Counted from the first letter of the stretch, positions 30,287 to 39,183 are shown. The stretch is DNA of 44,492 bases from Candidatus Gottesmanbacteria bacterium RBG_16_52_11 (GCA_001779095.1 MFJD01000004.1:34632-79123), one strand, 5' to 3'. The notes: generated by a model from the letters alone, not told the origin. A program made the numbers and translations.

Positions 30287-31242
30287 AGCGATTGGTAATA
30301 ATTGACGGGAATGCACTCCTGCACCGGGCGTACCACGCACTGCCACCTCTGACCGATCCCGACGGAACGATAGTGAACGCAGTTTACGGATTCGCATCCG
30401 TAATCATCAAACTCTATTCAGAACTTAAACCCACCCATATGGCAGTCGCGTTTGACCGGCCGGTACCGACGTTCAGAAAAATTCTGTACAAGGATTACCA
30501 GGCTAAGCGGCCGGAGATGGAAGACGCGTTATCTTCACAGATACCGAAAGTTCAGGAACTGGTGAAAGCCTTCGGAATTCCCAGGTATGAGGCGGACGGA
30601 TTCGAAGCAGATGATGTCATCGGAACGGTTACGAAGATGGCCGGGGATGAAAAGATCGATCAGGTGGTCATCGTGACCGGGGACCGGGATTTACTTCAGC
30701 TGGTTAAGGACGACCGGGTATATGTTTACATGCCGACCAAGGGCATATCGGAAAACAAGATTTACGGTGAGAAGGAAGTACAGGACAAGATGGGCGTGAC
30801 ACCGGCACAAATACCGGATCTGAAAGCCCTGGCCGGGGACAGCTCCGACAATTATCCCGGGGTAGCCGGAATCGGACCCAAAACGGCGGCGCAGTTACTG
30901 GGTAAGTACGGATCACTGGAGAGAATATACCGGAAAATTGACGAAGTCAGGTCTGACATGGCCGATCCTGTCGCCGAAAAGCTGAAAGCCGGCAGGGAAA
31001 CCGCCCTCCTGTTTCACAACCTGGCTACCATCAGGACCGATGTTCCCGTCGATGTCGACCTCAAGAAAACAGAAATCAAGGAGCTGGATACGGACGAAGC
31101 CCGGGAATTCCTCTTAAAACTCCATTTTCCGTCCCTGCTTAAGCGGTTGGCCTCCAAAAGCGGAGAGACCGAAAAGACCGAAAAACCGGTGAAGAAGAAA
31201 AAGAAAGTACACGCAGATAACGGACAACTGCCGCTGGTCTGA
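30283..31242 (+). CDS. 5'-3' exonuclease (DNA polymerase I N-terminal-domain family)
   Basis: A 319-residue stand-alone flap/5' nuclease. LVIIDGNALLHRAYHALP gives the first Asp, YEADGFEADDVIGT and VIVTGDRDLLQLV supply the acidic metal cluster, and ALAGDSSDNYPGVAGIGPKTAAQLL is the helix-hairpin-helix that binds the template. It ends with a Lys-rich tail (KKKKKVH). No polymerase domain follows, so the polymerase is encoded elsewhere or absent. Overlaps ftsH by 4 bases. It would remove RNA primers and flaps, with the ATP-dependent ligase at the end of this window sealing nicks. Confidence 0.92.
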   Translation: MKRLVIIDGNALLHRAYHALPPLTDPDGTIVNAVYGFASVIIKLYSELKPTHMAVAFDRPVPTFRKILYKDYQAKRPEMEDALSSQIPKVQELVKAFGIPRYEADGFEADDVIGTVTKMAGDEKIDQVVIVTGDRDLLQLVKDDRVYVYMPTKGISENKIYGEKEVQDKMGVTPAQIPDLKALAGDSSDNYPGVAGIGPKTAAQLLGKYGSLERIYRKIDEVRSDMADPVAEKLKAGRETALLFHNLATIRTDVPVDVDLKKTEIKELDTDEAREFLLKLHFPSLLKRLASKSGETEKTEKPVKKKKKVHADNGQLPLV

Positions 31243-31312
31243 GAGGGTTATGGGCACAAAAGGACCGGAAGGGAAGACCGGAGACCAGGCGCGGGGGAAT
31301 GAGCTTAATATT

Positions 31313-32482
31313 ATGCGTGTTGCATTAGTCCACGATTATTTACGGGAGTATGGGGGAGCGGAAAGGGTGGTGGAAGCCTTGCACCGGATCTGGCCGGATG
31401 CGCCGCTTTTCACTTCATTTGTCGACCGGCATGCCCTGGGTGAGCATGCAGTACGGTTCCGGGACTGGGACATCCGGACGAGCTGGGTACAAGGAAATCC
31501 GGTGGTCAGGAAATTCCATTCGCCGCTGCGGTTCCTGGCGCCCCGGATATGGGAGAGCCTGGATCTCAGAGGTTACGATACCGTGATTTCCTCCAGCGGC
31601 TGGTACATCTGCCGCGGCATCAGGGTGCCGCCGGGTGCCGTCCACATCAGCTATATCCACCATCCGCCGCGCAACCTCTACGGGTACGCCACAGGCAGCG
31701 ACTGGCAGAAGTATGCCCTGGTCCGCGGGTATGCAGCGGTTGTCAACTTTTTCCTCCGGCAGTATGACTGGGAAAGCGCTCAGCGGGTCGATTGGTTCGT
31801 AGCCAATTCGCATGAGACAGCCCGGAGGGTTTGGAAGTTTTACCGGAGAGAAAGTACGGTGATATATCCGCCGATCCTATATCAAAAATTAAAAAGTAAG
31901 AATCAAAAACACTTACTAAAAATAAAAAATAAATCAACTTATTTTCTTTCGGTAGGCAGGTTGACGTATGCCAAAAGGGTCGATCTGGCGATTGAAGCCT
32001 GCAACCGGCTGAAACTGCCCCTGAAAATCGTGGGAACCGGTAAAGAGGAAATATATCTCCGGTCGATAGCCGGACCGACGGTTCAGTTTCTGGGAAGCGT
32101 GCCGGACAGCGAACTGGCAACACTATATGCCGGTGCCCGGGCGCTGATTTTCTGCGCACTGGACGAGGATTTCGGCATGGTGCCGGTGGAAGCCATGTCG
32201 CAGGGTACGCCGGTGATTGCCCTGGGGCAGGGTGGGGTACTGGAGACTGTCATAAACGGAAAAACCGGAATCCTTTTCAGCGAACCGTCAGCAGATCAGC
32301 TCGCCGGAGCGATCATTAAGTTCAAATCGGCCAGGAAAGATTGGTCAGCAGACTGCCGGAAACAGGCTGAGAGGTTCAGTGAAAGCCGTTTCAGACAGGA
32401 ATTTGTCAGTTTCGTCCGGAATCATGCCGGCAAGGTCAGAACCGCAGCCAGCACCGGCATTATTACCCAAGAGCGCGGCTAG
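31313..32482 (+). CDS. glycosyltransferase family 4
   Basis: About 389 residues from ATG 31313, where the GT4 fold begins (MRVALVHDYLREYGGAERVV); an ATG at 31250 with AGAGGG close before it would add 21 polar residues. The C-terminal Rossmann half contains FLSVGRLTYAKRVDLAIEA (nucleotide-sugar phosphate site) and the EX7E element EDFGMVPVEAMSQGTPVIAL. It transfers a sugar to a lipid or surface glycan acceptor. Bases about 31878-31950 form a sharply A-rich island coding KLKSKNQKHLLKIKNKS, unlike the rest of the gene, as if a short insertion had been tolerated in a surface loop. Confidence 0.9.
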   Translation: MRVALVHDYLREYGGAERVVEALHRIWPDAPLFTSFVDRHALGEHAVRFRDWDIRTSWVQGNPVVRKFHSPLRFLAPRIWESLDLRGYDTVISSSGWYICRGIRVPPGAVHISYIHHPPRNLYGYATGSDWQKYALVRGYAAVVNFFLRQYDWESAQRVDWFVANSHETARRVWKFYRRESTVIYPPILYQKLKSKNQKHLLKIKNKSTYFLSVGRLTYAKRVDLAIEACNRLKLPLKIVGTGKEEIYLRSIAGPTVQFLGSVPDSELATLYAGARALIFCALDEDFGMVPVEAMSQGTPVIALGQGGVLETVINGKTGILFSEPSADQLAGAIIKFKSARKDWSADCRKQAERFSESRFRQEFVSFVRNHAGKVRTAASTGIITQERG

Positions 32483-32484
32483 AT

Positions 32485-33264
32485 TTAGGAAACAGGCTCG
32501 GGAGAGACAGCTACATCAGCAGGCACCGTCTCAGTTGCTTTCGGAGTCGGCCGGATAACCGTACCGATGAAAGCCTTACCGGACAGACAGTTTTCGATAT
32601 TTTCGAAATTTTCCCCGATAAGTATGACGGTAATGCCGTTTTTGTCGGCGGTTTCCGCGGCTGTCCGGTCAAACGGGATATTCTCGCCGGCTTTGTGGGC
32701 TCCGGGAAACATCGCCAGGTACTCTGAAAACGTCAGTTCGGGAATAATTTTTGCGGTGTCCAGTCCGCCCGACGGGTTTACCGGATACAATCCGGGAACC
32801 GAAGCGATATTGATGACCGTTCCCGCCTTCAGTTCGATGGCGACATCGACCGCGACTTTGTCGGTTGTCACCCCCGGCTTATCCCCGCCGCGGGTATAGA
32901 CCACACCGGCAAATACCGGCTTGCCGAATTCGTAACTTCTGGCCGGAATACCGTTTTCATCGATTATGGTTTTCAGCTGGTTGGCGTTAAACCAGGTGAC
33001 CTGGATGCCGGCCTGGTCGAGCCTGGTTTCGTTTTTGACTCCGGTACAGCGCATATCGTCAATCCGGACGCGGGCCAGGTGGCCGCCGCCGACTACCGCG
33101 ACGATTGATTTATCCTTGATGTGCCGCTTGCAGAAAGCTACGAAGCTGTCGATAAAATCGCAGTTGAAGTGGACCGGATCGACCTTGTCGTTCATGACAC
33201 TGCCGCCGACACTCATCACGAGGTCCTTAGGCTGGCTGGTCTCAAATTCTGCCAAACGGGGCAT
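32485..33264 (-). CDS. amino-acid-kinase-fold UMP kinase-like protein
   Basis: A 259-residue protein of the PyrH/archaeal UMP kinase group. DLVMSVGGSVMND near the N-terminus is the glycine loop for the nucleotide, VAVVGGGHLAR the second, and GVTTDKVAVDVAIELKAGTVINIASVPGLYPVNP the acceptor and Mg site region. It has a 20-residue Pro/Val/Thr tail. A second, different member of the family is encoded at 36394-37098, so one may be true UMP kinase and the other another phosphoryl kinase (for example of CMP, carbamate or isopentenyl phosphate). Convergent with the glycosyltransferase. Confidence 0.8.
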   Translation of the reverse strand: MPRLAEFETSQPKDLVMSVGGSVMNDKVDPVHFNCDFIDSFVAFCKRHIKDKSIVAVVGGGHLARVRIDDMRCTGVKNETRLDQAGIQVTWFNANQLKTIIDENGIPARSYEFGKPVFAGVVYTRGGDKPGVTTDKVAVDVAIELKAGTVINIASVPGLYPVNPSGGLDTAKIIPELTFSEYLAMFPGAHKAGENIPFDRTAAETADKNGITVILIGENFENIENCLSGKAFIGTVIRPTPKATETVPADVAVSPEPVS

Positions 33265-33323
33265 AAAATTCTACTACCAATTTATAAACGCAACTATTGT
33301 GAGGAAACTAACTCAGACTGAGA

Positions 33324-33578
33324 TTATTCACCAGGTGCCTGATCTCCGGAATTTAATGCTACTCTTGCTTGAAAGGCAGGATGTTCAGTCGTATCAATTA
33401 ATTCTCCATCCTCATTGTACCTTTGCCAAGGCTGAATATCTTTTACTTTCCGTCGATGGCGCAGCGGATCTTCGGGAGCGTCAATTCCACTGTCACCGTC
33501 ATCATGTGGTTTCGGCAGGGTTGAAGCGAGTTCGGTAAGTTCATCCATTCGTTCCTGAGAAATTTCAGTGGATGTCAT
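33324..33578 (-). CDS. small acidic hypothetical protein
   Basis: 84 residues from ATG 33578: MTSTEISQERMDELTELAST, then a Pro/His/Asp-rich middle and an ending VALNSGDQAPGE. Not recognised; soluble and acidic with no cysteine. TATTAT (complement of 33586-33591) lies 7 bases before the ATG, supporting this start over the much longer open frame that reaches back into the ABC gene. It is divergent from the ABC transporter and upstream of the UMP kinase-like gene. Confidence 0.55.
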   Translation of the reverse strand: MTSTEISQERMDELTELASTLPKPHDDGDSGIDAPEDPLRHRRKVKDIQPWQRYNEDGELIDTTEHPAFQARVALNSGDQAPGE

Positions 33579-33642
33579 ATATCCTATAATATACTCTTTC
33601 AAATAGAATATGTCAACGGGATATAATACGGATACTCCTGAT

Positions 33643-34557
33643 ATGATTATACAGGCTACAGGTCTGACTAAGAAATTCGGCGGACATGCCGCTGTTGACG
33701 GATTGACCTTTGGTGTCAAAGCCGGCGAAATCGTCGGTCTCCTGGGCAGAAACGGAGCCGGGAAGACAACAACGGTTTCGCTGCTGCTGGGACTCCTGAC
33801 GCCGACCAGCGGCACCATCGAAATTTTCGGTAAAAACCTCCAGGAGCACCGGACCGAGATACTTAACCGGGTCAACTTCTCATCGGCATACATCAACTTC
33901 CCGGGCCGGCTCTCGGTGCGGGAGAACCTGAACGTGTTCGCGATGCTTTATGATATTCCCAACCGGAACAAACGGATTGACGAGGTGCTCGAGTTGTTCG
34001 GTATTGCCGACCTCGCCCGCGAAAAATACGTCTTCCTGTCTTCAGGCCAGCAGACCCGGGCACACCTGGCCAAAGCGTTCCTGAACAAACCCACGATCCT
34101 GTTTCTGGATGAGCCGACGGCAGCTCTTGATCCTGACATTGCGGACATGGTCAGGTCGCTGATTCTCGAAATGCAGGAGAAGTACAAACTGACGGTACTT
34201 CTGACCAGCCACAACATGGCCGAAGTGGAGGAGATCTGCGACCGGGTGCTGTTTATCGATCACGGGAAGCTGATAGCCGAAGATACACCGGAAGAACTGG
34301 CCCACCGGATATCCAAAACGACGGTACGGCTCCTGATCAGGGACGGACTGAAGCGGACGCTGGAATATGCCAAGAAGCATAAATTCGGAGCGGAAATTCA
34401 GGGCCGGAGCCTGGCGGTTGCGATGTCGGATGAGGAAATCGTCTACTTTCTGACTTTCCTGGCGGAGCGGGGGATCAAGTACCAGGAAATCTCGATCGAC
34501 CGGCCGGACCTGGAGGATTATTTCCTGTCGAAGACCCGGGGGGACCATGAATCTTAG
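33643..34557 (+). CDS. ABC transporter ATP-binding protein (DrrA/CcmA type)
   Basis: 304 residues from ATG 33643; an ATG at 33610 precedes the -10 box TATAAT (33622-33627) and is rejected. Walker A GLLGRNGAGKTT, Q-loop region, signature LSSGQQTRAHLAKAF (an atypical LSSGQ rather than LSGGQ), Walker B PTILFLDEPTAALDPD, and H-switch LLTSHNM are all present. The C-terminal 90 residues resemble the regulatory extension of drug or polysaccharide exporters (daunorubicin type). It overlaps its permease by 11 bases. Substrate unknown. Confidence 0.93.
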   Translation: MIIQATGLTKKFGGHAAVDGLTFGVKAGEIVGLLGRNGAGKTTTVSLLLGLLTPTSGTIEIFGKNLQEHRTEILNRVNFSSAYINFPGRLSVRENLNVFAMLYDIPNRNKRIDEVLELFGIADLAREKYVFLSSGQQTRAHLAKAFLNKPTILFLDEPTAALDPDIADMVRSLILEMQEKYKLTVLLTSHNMAEVEEICDRVLFIDHGKLIAEDTPEELAHRISKTTVRLLIRDGLKRTLEYAKKHKFGAEIQGRSLAVAMSDEEIVYFLTFLAERGIKYQEISIDRPDLEDYFLSKTRGDHES

Positions 34558-35329
34558 GCACGTTCAGGGGATACTTGTCCGTAATTTCTACCTCTGGTTC
34601 CGCGAGGTGGACCGGGTGTTTGATGCTTTCTGGTGGTCGTTCTTCGATATTGCCATCTGGGGATTTATGAGTTCGTACTTTGCCGGCACCACATCCCCGT
34701 CGATCGTCGGACAGCTTCTGACCGGGCTGATACTCTGGACGGTGCTGTCGCGTTCACAGTGGGAAATTTCCGCCACTATGGTTGTCGAGTCATGGGACCG
34801 GAATCTGGCCAACATTTTTACCTCGCCGATTACTTTGGCGGAATTCCTGACGGCGTCGGTCATTCTCGGGGTGGGGAAGGTGCTGCTCGTCATGTCTTTC
34901 ACATCCCTGACGGCAGCGCTGATGATCGGATTTAACGTCTTCGCGATTTCCTGGTGGATCATTCCGCTGGTCGGTAATATCTTCCTGACCGGCGTCTGGC
35001 TGGCATTCATAATCAACGCGATCATTCTCCGGTTCGGCAAGAACGCCATCGCCTTTGCCTGGACACTGGTCTTCGTCATCAATCCGCTATCCGGCGTGAT
35101 GTATCCCATAAGCGCGCTTCCGGTGCCGGTTCAGGCAGTTTCCCGGCTGCTGCCGTCGGCATATGTTTTTGAGGGGATGCGTAGCCTGCTGACAAGCCGG
35201 ACAATCGACGTGACGCTACTATGGATCAGCCTCGGGCTGAATCTCCTCTATATCGCCGCCGGCGTCGGCGTCTATTCATATACTTTCCGGAAAGCCCGCG
35301 AGCACGGTTGGCTCGTTAAACTGGCTTAA
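34547..35329 (+). CDS. ABC-2 type transporter permease
   Basis: A 260-residue membrane protein with six predicted helices. The N-terminus contains the amphipathic FYLWFREVDRVFDAFWW segment, and GVMYPISALPVPVQAVSRLLPSAYVFEGMR near residue 190 is the classic ABC-2 signature (written here across its loop). It pairs with the preceding ATPase; a homodimer of each would form an exporter for lipid-linked glycan, drug or peptide. The gene starts within the ATPase gene, so translation is coupled. Confidence 0.92.
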   Translation: MNLRHVQGILVRNFYLWFREVDRVFDAFWWSFFDIAIWGFMSSYFAGTTSPSIVGQLLTGLILWTVLSRSQWEISATMVVESWDRNLANIFTSPITLAEFLTASVILGVGKVLLVMSFTSLTAALMIGFNVFAISWWIIPLVGNIFLTGVWLAFIINAIILRFGKNAIAFAWTLVFVINPLSGVMYPISALPVPVQAVSRLLPSAYVFEGMRSLLTSRTIDVTLLWISLGLNLLYIAAGVGVYSYTFRKAREHGWLVKLA

Positions 35330-35413
35330 AACCATACCGTAGAACGGATATTTGCCGGTAGTAACAGTATGAGTTCTATCTTCCGGGATACATGTGTATA
35401 ATGACACTAATCT

Positions 35414-36310
35414 ATGGTGATAATTTCCGGGTCAGCCAGTAGAAATCTGGCGAAGCGCATTGCGGAAGCGCTGTCCCTGCCGCTCGGTAACCCGGAAATC
35501 TCAAAATTCTCCAATGATGAACTGCGGGTGCGGATAACGGAGAGCAAAACCGGCCATGCGGCAATTGTCGTCCAGAGCCTTTCCGCCCCGGTAGACAGCC
35601 ATATCCTGGAGTTTAACTTCATCTGCGATGCCCTGCACCGGATGGGGGTCACCGATATATATCCGGTTATTCCCTGGCTTGCCTATAGTAAACAGGATAA
35701 GGTGTTCCGGCCGGGCGAGCCGCTATCGGTGAAAGTGGTCGCCAAAATTCTCCAGGTCGTACCGATGAAGCGCCTGTATACATTTGATCTCCATAATACG
35801 GCGATACTCGGTTTTTTCGATATTCCGGTTACTAATCTGACAGCCAGGCCGCTGTTTGTGGAGTATTTCCGGAAAAGGATCAGCAGGCAGACCGTGGTGG
35901 TTGCACCCGACGCCGGCGCCATCAAGATTTCGACTTTGTTTGCCCAGGAATTGGGGGTACCGGCCGCTTATATCGACAAGAAACGGGACTTAGTTACCGG
36001 CGAAGTCAGCGTATCCGGTCTGTCGCGCAAGGTCAAAGACGCCGAAGTCATACTGCTTGACGATATGATCGTTACCGGCGGAACAATCAGGGAAACGGCG
36101 AAGTTTCTCAAAACCCGGGGGGTGGGAACCATCACAGTTGCGGCAACGCATCACCTGTATGTACCCGGGGCACAGGAGGCAATCGAGGCGAGCGGCGTGG
36201 ATCATGTAGTAGTGACGGATACCGTGGAGCCTGCTGTGAAAAGTGACAAGCTGCATGTACTGTCAGTCTCCGGCATAATCGCGGAAGCCCTGTCGGAGCT
36301 GCTGAATTAG
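35414..36310 (+). CDS. prs: ribose-phosphate pyrophosphokinase
   Basis: A 298-residue PRPP synthase. The ATP flexible-loop region is DIYPVIPWLAYSKQDKVFRPGEP; the ribose-5-phosphate/PRPP binding motif is EVILLDDMIVTGGTI (about 212-226); VVAPDAGAIKI supplies the Mg/ATP segment. It is slightly shorter than the 310-320 residues of most bacterial Prs, and closer to archaeal-type enzymes. PRPP feeds upp at 17463 and nucleotide/amino acid synthesis. TATAAT (35397-35402) lies 11 bases before the ATG, leaving an untranslated leader of about 5 bases. Confidence 0.93.
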   Translation: MVIISGSASRNLAKRIAEALSLPLGNPEISKFSNDELRVRITESKTGHAAIVVQSLSAPVDSHILEFNFICDALHRMGVTDIYPVIPWLAYSKQDKVFRPGEPLSVKVVAKILQVVPMKRLYTFDLHNTAILGFFDIPVTNLTARPLFVEYFRKRISRQTVVVAPDAGAIKISTLFAQELGVPAAYIDKKRDLVTGEVSVSGLSRKVKDAEVILLDDMIVTGGTIRETAKFLKTRGVGTITVAATHHLYVPGAQEAIEASGVDHVVVTDTVEPAVKSDKLHVLSVSGIIAEALSELLN

Positions 36311-36311
36311 T

Positions 36312-36393
36312 TTGACAAACCGATGGATTCTGTTAGTATAAAGCGTACGCGCAATATAATTGGCGCGTTTTTCACGGTAGGTTTTTTACCCGT
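36312..36393 (+). promoter_or_regulatory. promoter and hairpin-rich leader of the second UMP kinase gene
   Basis: TTGACA (36312-36317) with TAGTAT 16 bases on (36334-36339). The leader then has ACGCGC/GCGCGT (36347-36352, 36363-36368) followed by TTTTT, a terminator-like structure, and a second hairpin from ACGGTA (about 36375) with TTACCCGT ending just before the ATG, which would mask the only purine-rich site (GGTAGG). Confidence 0.6.
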
Positions 36394-37098
36394 ATGAGTT
36401 TCGGGAAGGATGCCTTTGTTTTGTCTCTCGGGGGTTCCATTGTCGTCCCAAAGGAGGGAATTGATACGCAATTCCTCAATCAGTTCAACACCTTTATCCG
36501 TCACCAAATCTCCTCAAAAAAGAGGAGATTTTTTATAGTTGTGGGAGGCGGATCAACCGCCCGGAAATACCGCGATGCGGCGGAAATGGTGGTCGGCCAC
36601 CGGATTACCGACGAGGACCTGGATTGGATCGGGATCCACGCCACCCGCCTGAATGCCCACATGCTCCGCGTCATCTTCCGCGATATTGCCCACACCAACG
36701 TCCTCAAACATTATGAAATCATCCGCAAGGTCGACGAGCCGGTCGTGATAGCTGCCGGCTGGAAACCCGGCTGGAGTACCGATTACTGTGCCGTCACCAT
36801 CTGCCAGGATTACGGCATCAAAAACGCGCTTAACCTCACCAATGTCGACCAGGTATATGACAAGGATCCCCGTAAACACGCTGATGCCAGGCCGCTGAGC
36901 AAAATTACCTGGAAGGCCTACCGCAGGATGACCGGCGATACGTGGATACCGGGCATGAACCTGCCGTTTGACCCGATTGCCTCCAGACTGGCCAGCGAAC
37001 TGGGAGTTACGGTCCGGATACTGAACGGCAAGGACTTCCACAACCTCGAGCTGGCGCTCGACGGGAAACCGTTTTTCGGTACTACAATATCCAAATAA
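36394..37098 (+). CDS. pyrH: UMP kinase (archaeal-type PyrH), with an intragenic terminator
   Basis: A 234-residue amino-acid-kinase-fold enzyme converting UMP to UDP. AFVLSLGGSIVVPKEG (glycine loop), FIVVGGGSTARKYRDAA, ITDEDLDWIGIHATRLNA and NLTNVDQVYDKDPRKHADA (acceptor and Mg site) are strong matches to archaeal-type UMP kinases, which resemble the PyrH of CPR bacteria. A perfect terminator hairpin sits within codons 38-47. The ORF is intact across it and continuous with the conserved domain, so it is not a false start. Next to prs; no overlap with neighbours. Confidence 0.9.
   Translation: MSFGKDAFVLSLGGSIVVPKEGIDTQFLNQFNTFIRHQISSKKRRFFIVVGGGSTARKYRDAAEMVVGHRITDEDLDWIGIHATRLNAHMLRVIFRDIAHTNVLKHYEIIRKVDEPVVIAAGWKPGWSTDYCAVTICQDYGIKNALNLTNVDQVYDKDPRKHADARPLSKITWKAYRRMTGDTWIPGMNLPFDPIASRLASELGVTVRILNGKDFHNLELALDGKPFFGTTISK
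36507..36534 (+). terminator. perfect intrinsic terminator inside the pyrH coding sequence
   Basis: AATCTCCTC (36507-36515), loop of six A, GAGGAGATT (36522-36530), T run 36529-36534. Nine uninterrupted pairs and six T, about 115 bases into the gene. A ribosome close behind polymerase would prevent it from folding, so it could stop transcription when translation is slow. Confidence 0.8.
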
Positions 37099-37188
37099 TC
37101 TTAACGACTGATTCTTTCCGGTCTCTCAGCAATCCCGCTGATATCCTGAAAACCTCGGATTTTGGGGCCAACATGGTAGAATTGGAGC

Positions 37189-38280
37189 ATGATTCTGACC
37201 CGCGTGAGCCTGACGGGATTTAGAAACTATACTAAAAAGTCCTTCCCGTTTAATCCGGGTGTCACTTTGGTCCTGGGGCCCAATGCCAGCGGCAAGACCA
37301 ACATTCTTGAGGCAATTTCGGCGCTGTCTGCCGGAAAGAGCTTCCGTGCAGACCGCGACGCGGAAATGATCAGGTGGGGGAGCGAACTTGCCAGGGTCCA
37401 GGGGACGGCTGATGATACCGTACTGGAACTGGTTATCACAACGGGACAGGTCGGCGGCAGGACCGTGCCCGGTAAAAAATACCTGGTCAACGGGGTTTCC
37501 CGGAGGCCTGCCGATTTCGCGGGACAGCTGCGGACTGTGCTGTTCTGGCCGGAGGATATGGAACTGGTGACAGACAGCCCGGGACTCAGACGGAGGTACA
37601 TGGACCGGGTGTTAAGCCAGGTAGACCGGGAATACAGGCGGAATCTGCTGTCTTATGAACGGGGTATCCGGCAGCGGAACCGGTTGCTTGAGTTAATCAA
37701 TGAGGGAAAATCCTCGCGGACACAGCTGATTTTTTGGAATCAGCTGTTGATTAAATCCGGCGGATACATCACCGACGCCAGGGGTAATTTCCTGGAGTAC
37801 GTGAGCCGGCAGGTGATTCCCGGTATGACGCTCCGGATTTCATACGACAAGAGTGTTATTTCCGAAACCCGGCTTGAAGAGTACCGGGATGAGGAAGTAG
37901 CCGCAAAGGCAACGCTGGTCGGACCGCACCGGGATGACTGCATATTCCAGATGAGACATTCCGATAATACAGACTGGCTGGACCTGTCGCGTTTCGGGAG
38001 CCGGGGAGAACAGCGGATGGGGGTATTATGGCTGAAACTGGCTGAAGTCGCATTCATCACCGAAAGGGCCGGCAATAAACCACTGCTTCTATTAGACGAT
38101 ATACTGTCGGAACTGGACACGGCACACCGTGATCTCGTGATTGAGCTGATCAGGCAGCATCAGGTGATCGTTACCAGCGCTGAAGAGGATGCCGCTGAAG
38201 TATTGCAGAAACACCGGATTCCTTACGATACGGTAAGGTTACCGGCAGATGACCGTAGCGGTGCCGGTGCGGTAAAATAA
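37189..38280 (+). CDS. recF: DNA replication and repair protein RecF
   Basis: A 363-residue SMC-like ATPase that loads RecA at gaps. Walker A LGPNASGKTN (Gly30-Thr37), the RecF landmark FWPEDMELVTDSPGLRRRYMD, the DSP-like GPHRDD, signature SRGEQRM, and Walker B PLLLLDDILSELD are all visible. TAGAAT (37177-37182) is 6 bases before the ATG, a leaderless start. It is first in a tight run with nnrD and murD (3-base gap then 4-base overlap), so DNA repair and wall synthesis share a transcript. Confidence 0.95.
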   Translation: MILTRVSLTGFRNYTKKSFPFNPGVTLVLGPNASGKTNILEAISALSAGKSFRADRDAEMIRWGSELARVQGTADDTVLELVITTGQVGGRTVPGKKYLVNGVSRRPADFAGQLRTVLFWPEDMELVTDSPGLRRRYMDRVLSQVDREYRRNLLSYERGIRQRNRLLELINEGKSSRTQLIFWNQLLIKSGGYITDARGNFLEYVSRQVIPGMTLRISYDKSVISETRLEEYRDEEVAAKATLVGPHRDDCIFQMRHSDNTDWLDLSRFGSRGEQRMGVLWLKLAEVAFITERAGNKPLLLLDDILSELDTAHRDLVIELIRQHQVIVTSAEEDAAEVLQKHRIPYDTVRLPADDRSGAGAVK

Positions 38281-38283
38281 ATT

Positions 38284-39183
38284 ATGTCACATCTGTCTGA
38301 TTCCGGAACAGCCACACTGCTTGTAGCCGATGAGCTTCTGAGTCTGTATTTACCGCCGCCGGGATCACATAAAGGGCAGAACGGGCGTCTTCTGGTAATC
38401 GGCGGATCGCACCTTTTTCACGCAGCCAGCCTGTGGGCACTAACTGTCGCTTCCCGGATTGTTGACCTGGTGCACTACTCGTCAGTTCCCGAGAATAACG
38501 AACTGGTGATGCAGGCTAAGGCTGAATTCCGTAACGGGATCGTGGTGCCCAGGAGCGAACTTGAAAGCTATATCAGGGAAGATGACTGTATTCTGATCGG
38601 ACCGGGAATGACCCGGGATGAGGAGACGAAATCACTGACTGATAAACTCCTTGCCGGCTACCCGGACAAACAATGGGTGATCGATGCCGGGGCACTCCAG
38701 ATGATGGATATTGACCTGATCCCGAAGAATGCCATACTGACGCCTCATCACGGCGAATTCGAATTGCTGTGGAGCAAATTCGGAACGGAAGTGCAAAAAT
38801 CCCCCCGCCGCCAAGGCTACCGGGAGCAGGCGAAAGTCAGAAATGAAGCCGAAAGGGTCAGTTTTATCGCCCAAGCTTTTAACTGTATCGTACTTCTGAA
38901 AGGGCCATTCGATATTGTATGTTCGCCGACTGCGAACCGGCGAATTGACGGGGGGAATGCCGGCATGACCAAGGGCGGCACGGGCGATGTCCTGGCCGGA
39001 CTGATAGCCGCACTGGCGTGCAAGAACGATCCGTTTTTAGCCGCATGTGCGGGAAGTTACGCCAATAAGCTGGCAGGAGATGAACTGTATAAGACGGTCG
39101 GGCCTTATTTCAATGCGACCGACCTTTCCGGTCAGATCCCCAGAACTCTGGCCGCAATGACCGCCGGAAAGCGTCGCGTATGA
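38284..39183 (+). CDS. nnrD: ADP-dependent NAD(P)H-hydrate dehydratase
   Basis: A 299-residue ribokinase-fold enzyme repairing damaged NAD(P)H hydrates using ADP. RLLVIGGSHLFHAA near residue 35 and the C-terminal GNAGMTKGGTGDVLAGLIAAL (glycine-rich anion hole with catalytic Asp) define the family, along with ILTPHHGEFELLWSK. The NnrE epimerase partner domain, often fused upstream, is absent here. It sits between recF and murD and overlaps murD by 4 bases. Confidence 0.93.
   Translation: MSHLSDSGTATLLVADELLSLYLPPPGSHKGQNGRLLVIGGSHLFHAASLWALTVASRIVDLVHYSSVPENNELVMQAKAEFRNGIVVPRSELESYIREDDCILIGPGMTRDEETKSLTDKLLAGYPDKQWVIDAGALQMMDIDLIPKNAILTPHHGEFELLWSKFGTEVQKSPRRQGYREQAKVRNEAERVSFIAQAFNCIVLLKGPFDIVCSPTANRRIDGGNAGMTKGGTGDVLAGLIAALACKNDPFLAACAGSYANKLAGDELYKTVGPYFNATDLSGQIPRTLAAMTAGKRRV

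Noticed and set aside
33579-33896. Long N-terminal extension of the small acidic protein into the ABC gene
   Set aside because: Overlaps the secure ABC ATPase on the other strand, and a -10 box sits 7 bases before ATG 33578.
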